The notes: generated by a model from the letters alone, not told the origin. Shown: positions 8,315 to 17,795, counted from the first letter of the stretch. The stretch is DNA of 64,000 bases from Agrobacterium tumefaciens (GCF_013337285.1 NZ_SUPW01000001.1:62001-126000), one strand, 5' to 3'. Program-made: numbers and translations.

Positions 8315-8481
8315 AAGGATGATTGAGACAGCTTTGGGGAAAGGGGCGGCGCGGCAATGCCTATAATTACCGTTGTGGCGGTTTTTCCGGAGCTTTGACG
8401 CTGTAGGAGGGCGGCCGCGTTTCAGAACCGTCTGTCGCTGCGGCCCCGCCTTTGCCGGGCAGGGCCGCCATCACAGTTATG

Positions 8482-8817
8482 TTATTCGGTGATGGTATAT
8501 TCACCGAGCTCGCAGAGGTTCTGCGTATCCTCAAGATCCTCAAGCGCATCGCCCTGGAATTCGAAACGCATGTCATATTTGCAGACACTGCGGCCGTCGG
8601 CGATGGTGATTTCCATCTCTTCGCCGGGGCCGAGCGCCTTCTTTCCAAACACGTCGTCTTCCCAGTCATTAACGCCCACCGGTGAGGTGTAGAAGGCGTT
8701 GAGAACGGAGCCCGTGCCGTTCTTCAGCGTGAAGACCAGGTCTTCCGCCTGCGCCGCACTGGCCGCAACCGTCATCGCTGTGCCGAAAAATACTGCCGTT
8801 ACCCATTTCGATGTCAT
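8482..8817 (-). CDS. Small secreted protein with C-terminal Cys pair, 111 aa
   Basis: 111 aa from the ATG at 8817, which is preceded by AGGGGG. The signal peptide (AVFFGTAMTVAASAAQA) is followed by a beta-rich acidic domain: LVFTLKNGTGSVLNAFYTSP, then VCKYDMRFEFQGD, ending NLCELGEYTITE. The two Cys could form a disulphide in the periplasm. Similar rhizobial proteins are sometimes labelled argininosuccinate lyase, but nothing in this sequence supports an enzyme of that kind. It is not in an obvious operon. Confidence 0.75.
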   Translation of the reverse strand: MTSKWVTAVFFGTAMTVAASAAQAEDLVFTLKNGTGSVLNAFYTSPVGVNDWEDDVFGKKALGPGEEMEITIADGRSVCKYDMRFEFQGDALEDLEDTQNLCELGEYTITE

Positions 8818-8929
8818 GATATCCCCCTTTGCCTTGTTCTGGCAGGCCATGCATACAGCCAAACCAGCGGCTTGCAATGCAAACCGCAGCCGTTGGTTAA
8901 GACGCGAAGCCGCATTTCCGGAGGATATT

Positions 8930-9250
8930 TTTACGGCGGTTTGTATATTCAATAAATCTGGATTTAATAATTGGTATGATGAATGTTTATTGAGTATTTT
9001 ATAGTTTTCATATAAATATATTTTCACATATATTTTATTTTTTATTTGATATTTTGAGTTATTTTATGGTGAAATTAGTCATTATCTATTCGTATTGATT
9101 GGAATGTATTTTTATATGCGTATTTATGCTGTATTTCTTAGTGGTTAAGATCCAAGCGCGTAGAGCTTTCAGGAATTTTTACTGACAAAATCGATTTTTT
9201 TTAAAAAAGTTGTGACTGGCTGGCCAGAGCGGCAGATCAGCTTCCTGATA
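8930..9250. other. AT-rich intergenic stretch without genes
   Basis: The 440 bp between the secreted protein (start 8817) and the next gene (9258) contain a strongly AT-rich core at roughly 8985-9145, unlike the GC-rich surroundings. Runs of T and TATTTT-like words are frequent. I see no credible gene, tRNA or repeat here. It could be a promoter region, a nucleoid-protein-bound patch, or the scar of an insertion. Confidence 0.6.
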
Positions 9251-9257
9251 GAGGATA

Positions 9258-9704
9258 TTGGATTTGACCAATCGTACTTCTTTGGTGTCCCGTCGTTTCA
9301 GGCTGCCCGGTCTCGTGGTGTTGAGCATCCTGGCTGGAGGCATTCTGACGCCGGTTTCGGGCCAGTCGCGGATCTGCAAGGATCCGACGCCTGCCAGTAA
9401 TCTCAACGAAATGTTCGATGCAATCTACGCCTGCTGGGTGCCGCCGGAAGACACCGAGGGACTGGTGGTGACGCTGCGGTTCATTCTGCATAAGGACGGG
9501 CAAATACGCGGCAAGGTGGTCGTCATAGCCTCGCGACCTCAAGAGGAGAGCCCGAGACGGCAGGCGTTTATCGATTCCGCCATCGATGCGGTAAAGCAGG
9601 CGGCGCCCGTTCGTTTTACGGAGGAATTTGGAAGCCGTATTGCCGGGCGACCATTGGAGCCGCGCTTCATCGGGGCAAAAAGCGCATCGGAAACGAAGTC
9701 GTAG
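9258..9704 (+). CDS. Secreted TolA/TonB-C-terminus-like protein, 148 aa
   Basis: 148 aa with an N-terminal hydrophobic signal (LPGLVVLSILAGGILTPVSG) and a mature domain with NEMFDAIYACWVPPEDTEGL and VTLRFILHKDGQIRGKVVV. The CW-P-P pattern, followed by a strand with DGQI and a helix pair, resembles the C-terminal domain of TolA/TonB-like proteins, here without the long linker or energy-transducing helix. The start is TTG at 9258 or TTG at 9264; GAGG at 9251-9254 fits the second better. It probably acts in the periplasm. The specific role is unknown. Confidence 0.65.
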   Translation: MDLTNRTSLVSRRFRLPGLVVLSILAGGILTPVSGQSRICKDPTPASNLNEMFDAIYACWVPPEDTEGLVVTLRFILHKDGQIRGKVVVIASRPQEESPRRQAFIDSAIDAVKQAAPVRFTEEFGSRIAGRPLEPRFIGAKSASETKS

Positions 9705-9868
9705 ACTTTCCGGCGAGCTATTGCGCTGACGGGGCTGTGTAGCTCGGGATCGCCGTGACAAGTACCGTTTCTTTCGCAGGCATTGCCGGAAAGGGACGAT
9801 TGCACGAATTCAATCGCCTGGGCGATGCTTTAAGTAAGCATCGCAACATCTTGTCATTTAAAGAGATT

Positions 9869-9944
<76 letters not shown>

Positions 9945-9973
9945 GACCGACACCGTGTGGCGGTGTGAGGGGG

Positions 9974-10002
9974 GCTATAAAGGGGAAGTTTGGGCTTGTC
10001 CA
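9974..10002 (-). promoter_or_regulatory. Promoter of tRNA-Lys
   Basis: TGGACA (-35, at 9997-10002) and TATAGC (-10, at 9974-9979) are separated by exactly 17 bases on the minus strand, about 30 bases upstream of the tRNA 5' end. Confidence 0.6.
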
Positions 10003-10065
10003 GCGCGGAAATGAAATTTCTTCGATTTTTGTGACGAAAAAATTTCAGTCGCGCTGGAAAAGGCT

Positions 10066-10091
10066 GAAAATCCGGGGTTTTACGGATTTTC
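10066..10091 (-). terminator. Possible terminator of the GlsB-like gene
   Basis: A 9-bp perfect stem (10066-10074 with 10083-10091) and 8-base loop, starting 8 bp past the stop codon. Only a short T-rich tail (CCTTTT) follows on the minus strand. Confidence 0.45.
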
Positions 10092-10098
10092 CTTTTGC

Positions 10099-10353
10099 TT
10101 AGCCGCGTCTGAATGCCCGCCCGATAAGGATAAGGATACAGGCGCCGATGAAGCCGGCGATGAGATAACCGAGCCAGCCGGCCAGAACGATTCCAAAAAC
10201 AGACAATATGGCGTTGGCGACGATCGCGCCGACGATTCCAAGAAGGATGTTCATGAAAACACCCATATTGCTTTTCATGAATTGTTCGGCGAGCCACCCG
10301 GCGACACCACCGATGATGATAGCTGCGATCCAGCCAATACCAGCAGATTCCAT
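10099..10353 (-). CDS. GlsB/YeaQ/YmgE family stress-response membrane protein
   Basis: 84 aa with three hydrophobic helices and the family pattern GWIAAIIIGGVAGWLAEQFM, GVFMNILLGIVGAIVANAIL and LIAGFIGACILILIGRAF. These transglycosylase-associated small inner-membrane proteins are common and often stress-induced; their biochemical role is unclear. The start at 10353 is fixed by GGGAGG just upstream; the longer frame from 10383 would add ten residues before that site. It is a single-gene unit upstream of tRNA-Lys on the same strand. Confidence 0.92.
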   Translation of the reverse strand: MESAGIGWIAAIIIGGVAGWLAEQFMKSNMGVFMNILLGIVGAIVANAILSVFGIVLAGWLGYLIAGFIGACILILIGRAFRRG

Positions 10354-10500
10354 GATTTCCTCCCATGTTTGCTGCACTATCAAAGGTGATGATTCTAGTG
10401 GTGAAAAGCAAGGTAAACTCCGGAAAACCTCGCTTCATGCGGGTGGTTTTCCCCGGCGCAGGCGTTAAATAGCCTGAGACGGCGTGAAGAGACGAAAGGC

Positions 10501-13161
10501 ATGGATGTGCGGTTGATGTTCGGCGGATTGATTGACGGTAGGCGGGTGTTCGGCGAACCGGCACCTGGTCGGGTGCGAAGCAGTGCCGTGGCCATGATAA
10601 TGGTCATGATGTTTTCGCTTCTCGGCGGGTTTCTGTTGCCCGCAATGCCGGCATCCGCGCAAGGGGAGACAACGCCGCCGGCGCCTGCCGTGATCCAGGC
10701 CACCACGGTGGAGCAGGCGCGAGCGGAACTGGAAAAATGGAAAGCCGATGTTGCAACCATCACCGGACAGGTGGAGGCGGGCGGCAGCGACGATGTGCAT
10801 CTGGTGGATATGAAGGGTCGCGCCGATGGCATTGCTGCCGATGCCGCGGCGGCCAACACCAAGCTGCGCACCCGGCTGGACCAGATCAAGACTCGTCTCG
10901 AGGCGCTTGGCGAGCCGCCGGCCGATGGCCAGCCGCCGGAAGCCAGCATGGTGACGGAAGAGCGCGCCCGGCTGACGGCGGAGCGTGCCGAGGTGAATGC
11001 GATTGCCGGTGAGGTGGAGAGCACCGCCACCAACGCCGCGCAGATTTCCAACAATATTACGGCGGTTCGCCGGGCGCTTTTTGCCGCCACCCTGTTCAAG
11101 CGCACGGAAGTTTCGGCCCAGACGCTGGGCGATGCGTCTTCGGCCTTCGTTACCGAGGTGACCAATCTCAGCAACGCCTTCAGCAGCTGGGCGGGTTTCG
11201 TGTGGAGCTACAAGCGGTTGCCGATGTTCGGCGCCGTGATGCTATCGATCATGGCGGGGCTGCTGTTTCTGGTCGGTGGTTACCGGTTTTTCGGCAGTCG
11301 CATGGACCGGCGGGCCTTTACCGGTGAGCCTTCCTATCTGCGGCGGCTTTCGGTGGCCTTCTGGTCGACCATGGTGCAATCGCTGTCGCTGTTCCTGTTT
11401 CTGGTCACCTCGGCGTTTTTCCTCGATAATTTCAACGTGCTGCGATCCGATATAGCGCCGATCCTGTTCGGGGCCATGGCCATCCTCGGTTTCGTTTATT
11501 TCGTATCGCGGCTGAGCTACGCGATCTTTGCGCCCACCCAGCCGGAATGGCGTTTGCTGAAAGTGTCCAATCGCGGCGCGCATACGCTGTCGTCTGCGGT
11601 GCTGCTGATGGCGCTCGTCAATGGTCTAGACTATCTGTTTGGAACGATCAGCGAGACGCTTTATTCGCCGCTGATCGTCACCGTCGCCAAGAGCTTCGTC
11701 GCCTCGATCATTATCGGCATCATCCTGCTCACCGTGTCTTTCCTGCGGCCGATGATCGGCGAGGGGCAGGATTATGAGACCGGCAACCAGCGGCTGCCCC
11801 GCTGGCTGGTTATCCTGCTGCGCGTCGGCGGTCTCATTCTCATCGGCGCGTGTCTGACGGGTTATGTCGGTCTTGCGCGCTTCCTTGCCACGCAGATCGT
11901 CGCCACAGGTGCGGTGCTGGCGACGATGTATATCGGCATTCTGTCCGGCAAGGCGATTTCCAGACAGGGTGCTTTTTCCGAATCCCTTGCCGGGCGTTAT
12001 CTGGCGCGGCGTTTCGGGCTCGGTCCGGTTGCGCTCGATCAGGCCGGTCTTGCCGCCGGGCTTGGCATCTATGCCATAGCGCTTGCCTTCGGCGTGCCGC
12101 TCATCCTGTTTTCCTGGGGCTTCCAGCCGGGTGATATCGAAAGCTGGGCCTATCGCCTGCTGACCGGCATTACCGTCGGCAATGCCTCGATCTCGCTGAT
12201 CGGCCTCTTCGGCGGCGTTCTTGTCTTTGCCATCGGTTATATTATCACCCGCTGGTTCCAGAAGTGGCTTGATAATAACGTCATGGCGCGGGGCCAGGTG
12301 GATGCCGGGGTGCGCAACTCGGTCAAGACCGGCATCGGTTATCTCGGCATTGCGGTTGCGGCGATCTTCGGCGTGTCTTCCGCCGGTCTTAACCTCTCCA
12401 GTCTGGCGCTCGTCGCGTCGGCTCTTTCGGTTGGTATCGGTTTTGGCCTGCAGAACATCGTCTCGAATTTCGTGTCCGGCCTCATCCTTCTGGTCGAGCG
12501 TCCCTTCAAGGTGGGCGACTGGGTGGTGACCGGCACGACGGAAGGCACCGTCAAGCGGCTTTCCGTGCGCGCCACAGAAATCGAAACCTTCCGTGGTCAG
12601 TCGATCATTGTGCCGAATTCCGAGTTCATCAACTCCTCGGTCGGCAACTGGACGCACCGCAACCGCATCATGCGTGCGGAAATTCCGGTTTCCGTTTCCT
12701 ATGATTCCGATCCGCAGCAAGTCATGGATATTCTGCTGGAACTGGTGCGCGCCCAGCCGCCGGTGCTGCGCAACCCCGAGCCGCATGTGGAGTTCCTGCG
12801 GTTCGGCGATTTCTCGCTGGATTTCGAATTGCGGTTCCACCTTGCCGATCTGTCGACCGGGCTTGGCGTGAAGAATGCGCTGAGGATCGCCATCCTCCAG
12901 CGCTTCCGCGAGGAGGGCATCGCCATCCCGTTCCCGCAGCGTAACCTCAATATCCACGTGGAGGGTGACGCCAACCCGCAAATGCTGGCGGCGCTGCTTT
13001 CGGAAGAGGGCGACAAGGCGGCGGTGGCCCATACGGGTGCGGCAGCACCTGCGACACAGACGACAACGGAAAAGGATGCCGGCAAGGCCGGCGACAAGGC
13101 TGTCGATAAGACCGTTGTGGAAACGAAGCCGGCGGCAAAGATGGCTGGCAGAGATAATTGA
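10501..13161 (+). CDS. Large MscS-family mechanosensitive channel with DUF3772-type periplasmic domain
   Basis: 886 aa. A signal-type hydrophobic segment near residues 32-55 ends in PASAQGE. A periplasmic helical domain (about 60-230) follows, then about eleven membrane helices. The MscS pore and beta domain are clear at about 620-830: ALSVGIGFGLQNIVSNFVSG, LVERPFKVGDWV, ETFRGQSIIVPNSEFINS. The tail is low-complexity (Ala, Thr, Lys). The channel should open on membrane tension to release solutes during hypo-osmotic shock. It is far longer than E. coli MscS (286 aa) and closer to MscK/MscM-type proteins. The start at 10501 has only a weak ribosome site. Confidence 0.9.
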   Translation: MDVRLMFGGLIDGRRVFGEPAPGRVRSSAVAMIMVMMFSLLGGFLLPAMPASAQGETTPPAPAVIQATTVEQARAELEKWKADVATITGQVEAGGSDDVHLVDMKGRADGIAADAAAANTKLRTRLDQIKTRLEALGEPPADGQPPEASMVTEERARLTAERAEVNAIAGEVESTATNAAQISNNITAVRRALFAATLFKRTEVSAQTLGDASSAFVTEVTNLSNAFSSWAGFVWSYKRLPMFGAVMLSIMAGLLFLVGGYRFFGSRMDRRAFTGEPSYLRRLSVAFWSTMVQSLSLFLFLVTSAFFLDNFNVLRSDIAPILFGAMAILGFVYFVSRLSYAIFAPTQPEWRLLKVSNRGAHTLSSAVLLMALVNGLDYLFGTISETLYSPLIVTVAKSFVASIIIGIILLTVSFLRPMIGEGQDYETGNQRLPRWLVILLRVGGLILIGACLTGYVGLARFLATQIVATGAVLATMYIGILSGKAISRQGAFSESLAGRYLARRFGLGPVALDQAGLAAGLGIYAIALAFGVPLILFSWGFQPGDIESWAYRLLTGITVGNASISLIGLFGGVLVFAIGYIITRWFQKWLDNNVMARGQVDAGVRNSVKTGIGYLGIAVAAIFGVSSAGLNLSSLALVASALSVGIGFGLQNIVSNFVSGLILLVERPFKVGDWVVTGTTEGTVKRLSVRATEIETFRGQSIIVPNSEFINSSVGNWTHRNRIMRAEIPVSVSYDSDPQQVMDILLELVRAQPPVLRNPEPHVEFLRFGDFSLDFELRFHLADLSTGLGVKNALRIAILQRFREEGIAIPFPQRNLNIHVEGDANPQMLAALLSEEGDKAAVAHTGAAAPATQTTTEKDAGKAGDKAVDKTVVETKPAAKMAGRDN

Positions 13162-13399
13162 TCGGTGCGGCCATCTCCGCCGCTATGCTGCCCGTATCAG
13201 GCCTGGCGGGGCTGGGAACTGCCCTGGCGCGGCTATGCGGATCTGGCCGTGGCTTTCTGTTCACCGGGAGCGGGCATATGCCGGTTCTCGTCGTGAAAAT
13301 ATATTCAAAATACCCGTAGAGACTGCATTGATAAATAAACTTTAAGTTGATATATTATGGTTATTCTTTAGTTTATTTTTTCTTGTTGTCGGGGCTCAC

Positions 13400-14653
13400 A
13401 TGACGAATCCAGTCAATGGAAATGCCCAGCCTGCCCAGCCTGCCCAGCCTGCCCAGCCTCTCGGCCAGCTTCCTGTAAAAACATCTCTGCGGGAAAAACT
13501 GAGGGGATTCTGGGGGTGGGTTAAGCCCCAAGCCGCCAGAGCGTCTCTATTGACCGCAGGTATCGTTGTCGGCGCGGCGGGTTTGTTTTTCCTGATGGGC
13601 GAGGCTGACGTGACGGATGACTACCTGCCGAAACGCTGGAATGAATCTATCCGCAGGTTAGGTATCGAGCCGGTCTATCCGCCGCAGGAGGATATTTATG
13701 TGGGGGACATCATCGCCGAGGTCGTGGATTCAGGGCACAGGTTCAAGTCTCTGCCCACCGATCTCGAAAGCGAATCTTTCATCGGCCGCTACGTCAAGAT
13801 TACCCAGATACCGAATTTGCGGGGATATTTGGGGGTCAAGTCGGAGGCGCCTTATTTCGGCGACAGCACCTGGCTGGAAGACAGGAAGACGCTGACGGTA
13901 TCTCAGCCCCGCATGGAAGTCGCATCCGATGGGACGACATCCGGCCTGCAAGTGAAGGACGCGCTTTTTCCGGTCATCAAGATAGAACGGAAAGAGGGCA
14001 TGGCGGGGGTTCTGCGCAATATTGCCTTCGGCGGCGCGCGGGCCGATGTCGAGGAGATCGAGCTTCAGAATGTCCAGACCTATTCGATCAACCCTTTTCA
14101 TGCGCAAAACGCGTTGATGGCTTTTTGCGGTGATGACGACACAAAGGTCTATTGTGCCGACGAGTATCTTCGCGAAAAACTGTCCTATATTCTCAGCCGC
14201 GATATTTTGAGAACCGCGGAGACGCAGGATTGTGGTCCGCGTTATATTTACGACATCCGCCTGCTGGTCGTGCGTCAGGCGTTTCTCACTCGTGGGGTGA
14301 AGGTCACCAACGGCCGGGGCCGCTCGGCTTTCCTCGATGCGGGTGGAAACAAAGGCGACATCCAGAAGAATATCGATGGCACGGCTGCTGCCGTGACCAC
14401 AGGCCTGCAGGGCCAACAGCCGGAGGCCGAAAACATGACCGGCAATGACAACAGCATTCGCAGCACGAACAGTTCCGGCCTCTTTTCAGATCGCCAGTTT
14501 GCGAGGCCGCTCGTCATAGGTTTCAACAGTGTTTCCATCGGTATGCGCAACAGCACGCCCGCCTGGCTGGACGCAGCGGCAAAGGCTGCCGCCGGCAAGG
14601 ACGTGAAAGACGGCGTCAAGATTTGTGCGTCTTCGCAGGAGGTTGCGAAATGA
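13400..14653 (+). CDS. Membrane-anchored protein of unknown family, 417 aa
   Basis: 417 aa that I do not recognise. The N terminus has four Ala-Gln-Pro repeats (residues 9-20), a basic linker, and one membrane helix at about 48-66 (LLTAGIVVGAAGLFFLMG). The remaining 350 residues are predicted to be outside the cytoplasm. A striking segment is Y93-P-P-Q-E-D-I-Y-V-G-D-I. A middle region carries a Cys pair (FCGDDDTKVYC) and another DCGPRYIYD. The stop overlaps the start of the next gene as ATGA, so the two are translationally coupled. The upstream 100 bp are AT-rich. A role at the cell envelope is inferred from topology only. Confidence 0.75.
   Translation: MTNPVNGNAQPAQPAQPAQPLGQLPVKTSLREKLRGFWGWVKPQAARASLLTAGIVVGAAGLFFLMGEADVTDDYLPKRWNESIRRLGIEPVYPPQEDIYVGDIIAEVVDSGHRFKSLPTDLESESFIGRYVKITQIPNLRGYLGVKSEAPYFGDSTWLEDRKTLTVSQPRMEVASDGTTSGLQVKDALFPVIKIERKEGMAGVLRNIAFGGARADVEEIELQNVQTYSINPFHAQNALMAFCGDDDTKVYCADEYLREKLSYILSRDILRTAETQDCGPRYIYDIRLLVVRQAFLTRGVKVTNGRGRSAFLDAGGNKGDIQKNIDGTAAAVTTGLQGQQPEAENMTGNDNSIRSTNSSGLFSDRQFARPLVIGFNSVSIGMRNSTPAWLDAAAKAAAGKDVKDGVKICASSQEVAK
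13424..13459 (+). repeat. Four tandem copies of a 9-bp repeat inside a gene
   Basis: GCCCAGCCT is repeated four times without change, encoding (Ala-Gln-Pro)4 near the N terminus of the 417-aa membrane protein. Gain or loss of units would keep the frame. Confidence 0.95.
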
Positions 14654-14976
14654 GACGGACCGTTTTTCTCTTCGGTATGGTTTTTCCTTTTCTGGCAAAT
14701 GCGCAGGAGGCGGTTGTTCCGTCCGTGACCGTTGGCGATATTGCGCAATTCAACAGTGATTGCATCTATCGCATTCCACCTTGTGGCAAGGATGGTGGTG
14801 GAGGTTTTCCGCCGCCTCCTCCTCCGCCGCCGGGCGGCGGCGGTGGGATACACAATCTGCCGGGCGGTCCCGGCTTCAATAACTCGATCATCGTGCCCGG
14901 TAATGACGTGCTCAAAGGCCTGAAACTGGATGGCCCGGATATCAGGGGGCTGCAAATGCAGCTTCAGAACAGGTAG
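14650..14976 (+). CDS. Small secreted Pro/Gly-rich protein coupled to the 417-aa gene
   Basis: 108 aa. The signal peptide (RRTVFLFGMVFPFLANA) is followed by a short domain with Cys38 and Cys45 (SDCIYRIPPCGKD), then four Gly, Phe, eight Pro and five Gly in succession (residues 49-66). The tail contains NSIIVPGNDVLKGLKLDGPD. The ATG overlaps the previous stop (ATGA), which fixes the start. The product is probably exported with, or to, the same place as the 417-aa protein. No family recognised; the poly-Pro/poly-Gly tract may be a flexible spacer. Confidence 0.7.
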   Translation: MRRTVFLFGMVFPFLANAQEAVVPSVTVGDIAQFNSDCIYRIPPCGKDGGGGFPPPPPPPPGGGGGIHNLPGGPGFNNSIIVPGNDVLKGLKLDGPDIRGLQMQLQNR

Positions 14977-15228
14977 CCGGGCTCTGGCCCGTTATGGCGG
15001 CGAAACTCGATCTGTTCCGGTTGGCGCTTCCGACATCTACGCCGCCTTCGTCTCCTCATGGGGCGATGGCGGTCTGAAGCCTGCCTGACGGCGGCATTTT
15101 CTTCCCTGTCGCAGCACCCTATGGCCATGTCGCAATCAGGCGGCTGAACGGTTGGCAAGCGCTTCATATTCCCCTCATCGATTTGGCAGCACGACAGGCA
15201 ATGCCGGCGCTTTTTAGGGGTTCTGTAA

Positions 15229-17742
15229 ATGAAGACACATGCACGGGCGGTGGTGATCGGTGGCGGCGTGGTCGGCGTCTCGACGCTTTATCACCTGACC
15301 AAAAAGGGCTGGAGCGACAGCGTCCTCATCGAGCGCAAGGAGCTGACATCCGGCTCCACCTGGCATGCGGCCGGTCTTCTGCCGCTGTTCAACATGAGCT
15401 ACTCGGTTGGCCAGATCCACAAATATTCCGTGAAGTTTTATGAGGAGCTTCAGGAAGAAACCGGCATGAATGTCGGCTTTTCGAAGGTTTCGAACATTCG
15501 TCTCGCCCGTACCAAGGATCGCTGGGACGAATATATGTATTATGCCGGCATTGCCGAAACGATTGGCGTGCGCGTCAACATGCTGACGCCGGAGCAGGTG
15601 AAGGAAATCTGGCCGCTCTGTGAGACCGACGGGCTGCTCGGCGCCATCCAGCATCCTGATGACGGTTACATCCAGCCGGCAGACCTCACACAGGCGCTGG
15701 CCAAGGGTGCGCGTGACCGCGGAGCGACGATCTATCGTAACACCACCGTCACCGCCATCGAGCAGCTGGAAGACGGTCACTGGAAGGTGACGACGGACAA
15801 GGGCGAGATCATCGCCGAACATATTATTTCCTGCACCGGCTCCTTTGCCCGCAAGACCGGTGAGATGGTCGGTATCGATATTCCGGTCATTCCGGTCGAG
15901 CATCAATATATCGTCACCGAGCCGCATCCGGCCATTCTGGAGCGTCGCCGTCAGGGTCTGCCGGAAATGGGCGTTCTGCGGGAGTCGGACTCGGCCTGGT
16001 ACATGCGCGAAGAAGCGGGCGGCCTGATCCTCGGCCCTTACGAAGTCGGCGCGCCGGTCTGTTATGTCGACGGTCCCTCTGACGACAGCGAATATGAGCT
16101 GTTCCAGGAAGAACTCGACCGCCTGATGCCACATATCGAAACCGCGATGGTGCGCGTTCCGGCCTTCGGCGAGGTGGGCATCAAGAAGGTTTATAACGGC
16201 GCGATCGCCTATACGCCTGACGGCAACCCGATCGTCGGCCCCGCACCGGGCCTGAAGAATTTCTGGCTGAATGAGGGCCATTCGTTCGGTATCACCGCTG
16301 CCGGCGGCGCTGGCTGGCAGCTGGCAGAATGGATCGTCGATGGCGAGCCGACGCTCGATCTAATGGGCGTCGATCCGCGCCGTTTCGGGCCTCACGCAAC
16401 GGAAGGTTATCTCATTGCCAAGAATGAGGAAGCTTACGCCAACGTCTTCACCATGCATTATCCCGACGAGGAGCGTTCTGCTGCCCGTCCGCTGAAGACG
16501 ACGCCGATTTACGACCGTCTGAAAAAGCTCGGCGGCGTGTTCGGCTCCGTCTACGGCTGGGAGCGCGCAAACTGGTATGCGCCGGAAGGTTATGCGCTGC
16601 GCGAAGAAGACCTCGGTGTCGGTGCTGACGTTATCACCAGCCACAACCATGCGCCGCCGCTGGACGATGGCCGTATCGTCGAGAAATGGTCGTTCCGCCG
16701 CTCGAACTATTTCGAGCATGTCGGCAACGAGGTGAAGAACGTCACCCAGAATGTTGGCGTGCTTGATATGTCGGCCTTCGCCAAGATGGAGGTTTCCGGC
16801 CCCGGTGCGCGTGCCTGGCTGGACAGCATTCTGGCTAACATTGTGCCGAAGAAGCGCGGCCGCATTGCGCTCACGCATCTTCTGACGCCGAATGGCGGCG
16901 TGAAGGTGGAGTTCACCGTTTATGAATGGGCGCCGGGCCGGTTCTATATGGTTTCGGCGGGCGGTCTTGAGGCCCACGATCATGACGTGCTGCGCCGCCT
17001 TGCGCCGACCGACGGTTCCGTGGTGCTGCAGCCGATCACCCAGAAATACGGCGTGCTGGTGCTTGCCGGCCCGAAGTCTCGCGATCTGTTGAAGAAGCTG
17101 ACCCGCTCCAGCCTGGAGAACAAGGATTTCCCCTGGCTGACGGCAAAGCAGATTTCCGTCGGCGTGGCGACGGCGCATGCGCTGCGCGTCAACTTCGTCG
17201 GCGAACTCGGCTGGGAACTGCACCACCCGATCGAGATGCAGAATTACATCTTCGACCGGCTGATGGAAGCCGGTGCGGAATTCGGCATCAAGCCGTTCGG
17301 CATTCGGGCCATGGTGTCAATGTCGCTCGAAAAATCCTACCGCAACATGGGCCGCGAACTTTCGGTGGAATATAACGCCTATGAATCCGGTCTCGACCGC
17401 TTCCTGCGGCCGGAAAAATCCTTCATCGGCCGTGATGCGCTGGTGGCTTACAAGGAAGCCGGCCTGAAATCGGTGTTTTCGACGCTGACCGTGTCGGGCA
17501 ATACGGATGTCGATGCACGCGGTTCGGAAGCGATTTCCGATGAAAACGGCGCTCTTGCCGGCCGTGTCACCAGCGGCGGCTTTGGCTGGCGCATTGGCAA
17601 GTCGATCGCGCTTGCCATGCTCAAGCCGGAATATGCAGCGGTTGGCACCAAGCTGAAAATCCGCATTCTCGGCACGCTTTACGATGCAGAGGTGGTGGAG
17701 GAGAGCCCGTTCGATACCGAAAATGCGCTGCTGCGCGCCTGA
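15229..17742 (+). CDS. FAD-dependent sarcosine/dimethylglycine dehydrogenase-like protein
   Basis: 837 aa two-part enzyme. The N-terminal half is a DAO-type FAD domain: dinucleotide motif VVIGGGVVGVSTLYHL at residues 8-23, the FAD-linked STWHAAGLL segment, and NEGHSFGITAAGGAG near 360. The C-terminal half is a glycine-cleavage T-protein-like folate domain (RIALTHLLTPNGGVKVEF, then FVGELGWELHHP). This is the layout of mitochondrial dimethylglycine and sarcosine dehydrogenases, which demethylate N-methylglycines and pass the one-carbon unit to tetrahydrofolate. The exact substrate (sarcosine, dimethylglycine or a related betaine product) cannot be told. GGGG precedes the start. A strong terminator follows. 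Confidence 0.88.
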   Translation: MKTHARAVVIGGGVVGVSTLYHLTKKGWSDSVLIERKELTSGSTWHAAGLLPLFNMSYSVGQIHKYSVKFYEELQEETGMNVGFSKVSNIRLARTKDRWDEYMYYAGIAETIGVRVNMLTPEQVKEIWPLCETDGLLGAIQHPDDGYIQPADLTQALAKGARDRGATIYRNTTVTAIEQLEDGHWKVTTDKGEIIAEHIISCTGSFARKTGEMVGIDIPVIPVEHQYIVTEPHPAILERRRQGLPEMGVLRESDSAWYMREEAGGLILGPYEVGAPVCYVDGPSDDSEYELFQEELDRLMPHIETAMVRVPAFGEVGIKKVYNGAIAYTPDGNPIVGPAPGLKNFWLNEGHSFGITAAGGAGWQLAEWIVDGEPTLDLMGVDPRRFGPHATEGYLIAKNEEAYANVFTMHYPDEERSAARPLKTTPIYDRLKKLGGVFGSVYGWERANWYAPEGYALREEDLGVGADVITSHNHAPPLDDGRIVEKWSFRRSNYFEHVGNEVKNVTQNVGVLDMSAFAKMEVSGPGARAWLDSILANIVPKKRGRIALTHLLTPNGGVKVEFTVYEWAPGRFYMVSAGGLEAHDHDVLRRLAPTDGSVVLQPITQKYGVLVLAGPKSRDLLKKLTRSSLENKDFPWLTAKQISVGVATAHALRVNFVGELGWELHHPIEMQNYIFDRLMEAGAEFGIKPFGIRAMVSMSLEKSYRNMGRELSVEYNAYESGLDRFLRPEKSFIGRDALVAYKEAGLKSVFSTLTVSGNTDVDARGSEAISDENGALAGRVTSGGFGWRIGKSIALAMLKPEYAAVGTKLKIRILGTLYDAEVVEESPFDTENALLRA

Positions 17743-17764
17743 TGCGCCTTTATGCCAACAACCC

Positions 17765-17795
17765 AAATACGGCCCTTCGGGGCCGTATTTTCTTT
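17765..17795 (+). terminator. Intrinsic terminator after the dehydrogenase
   Basis: An 11-bp perfect stem (17765-17775 with 17780-17790) with a TTCG tetraloop, followed by TCTTTT. Confidence 0.9.

Noticed and set aside
13424-13459. Possible CRISPR or VNTR array
   Set aside because: Four contiguous 9-bp units with no spacers inside a coding region; a codon repeat, not CRISPR.
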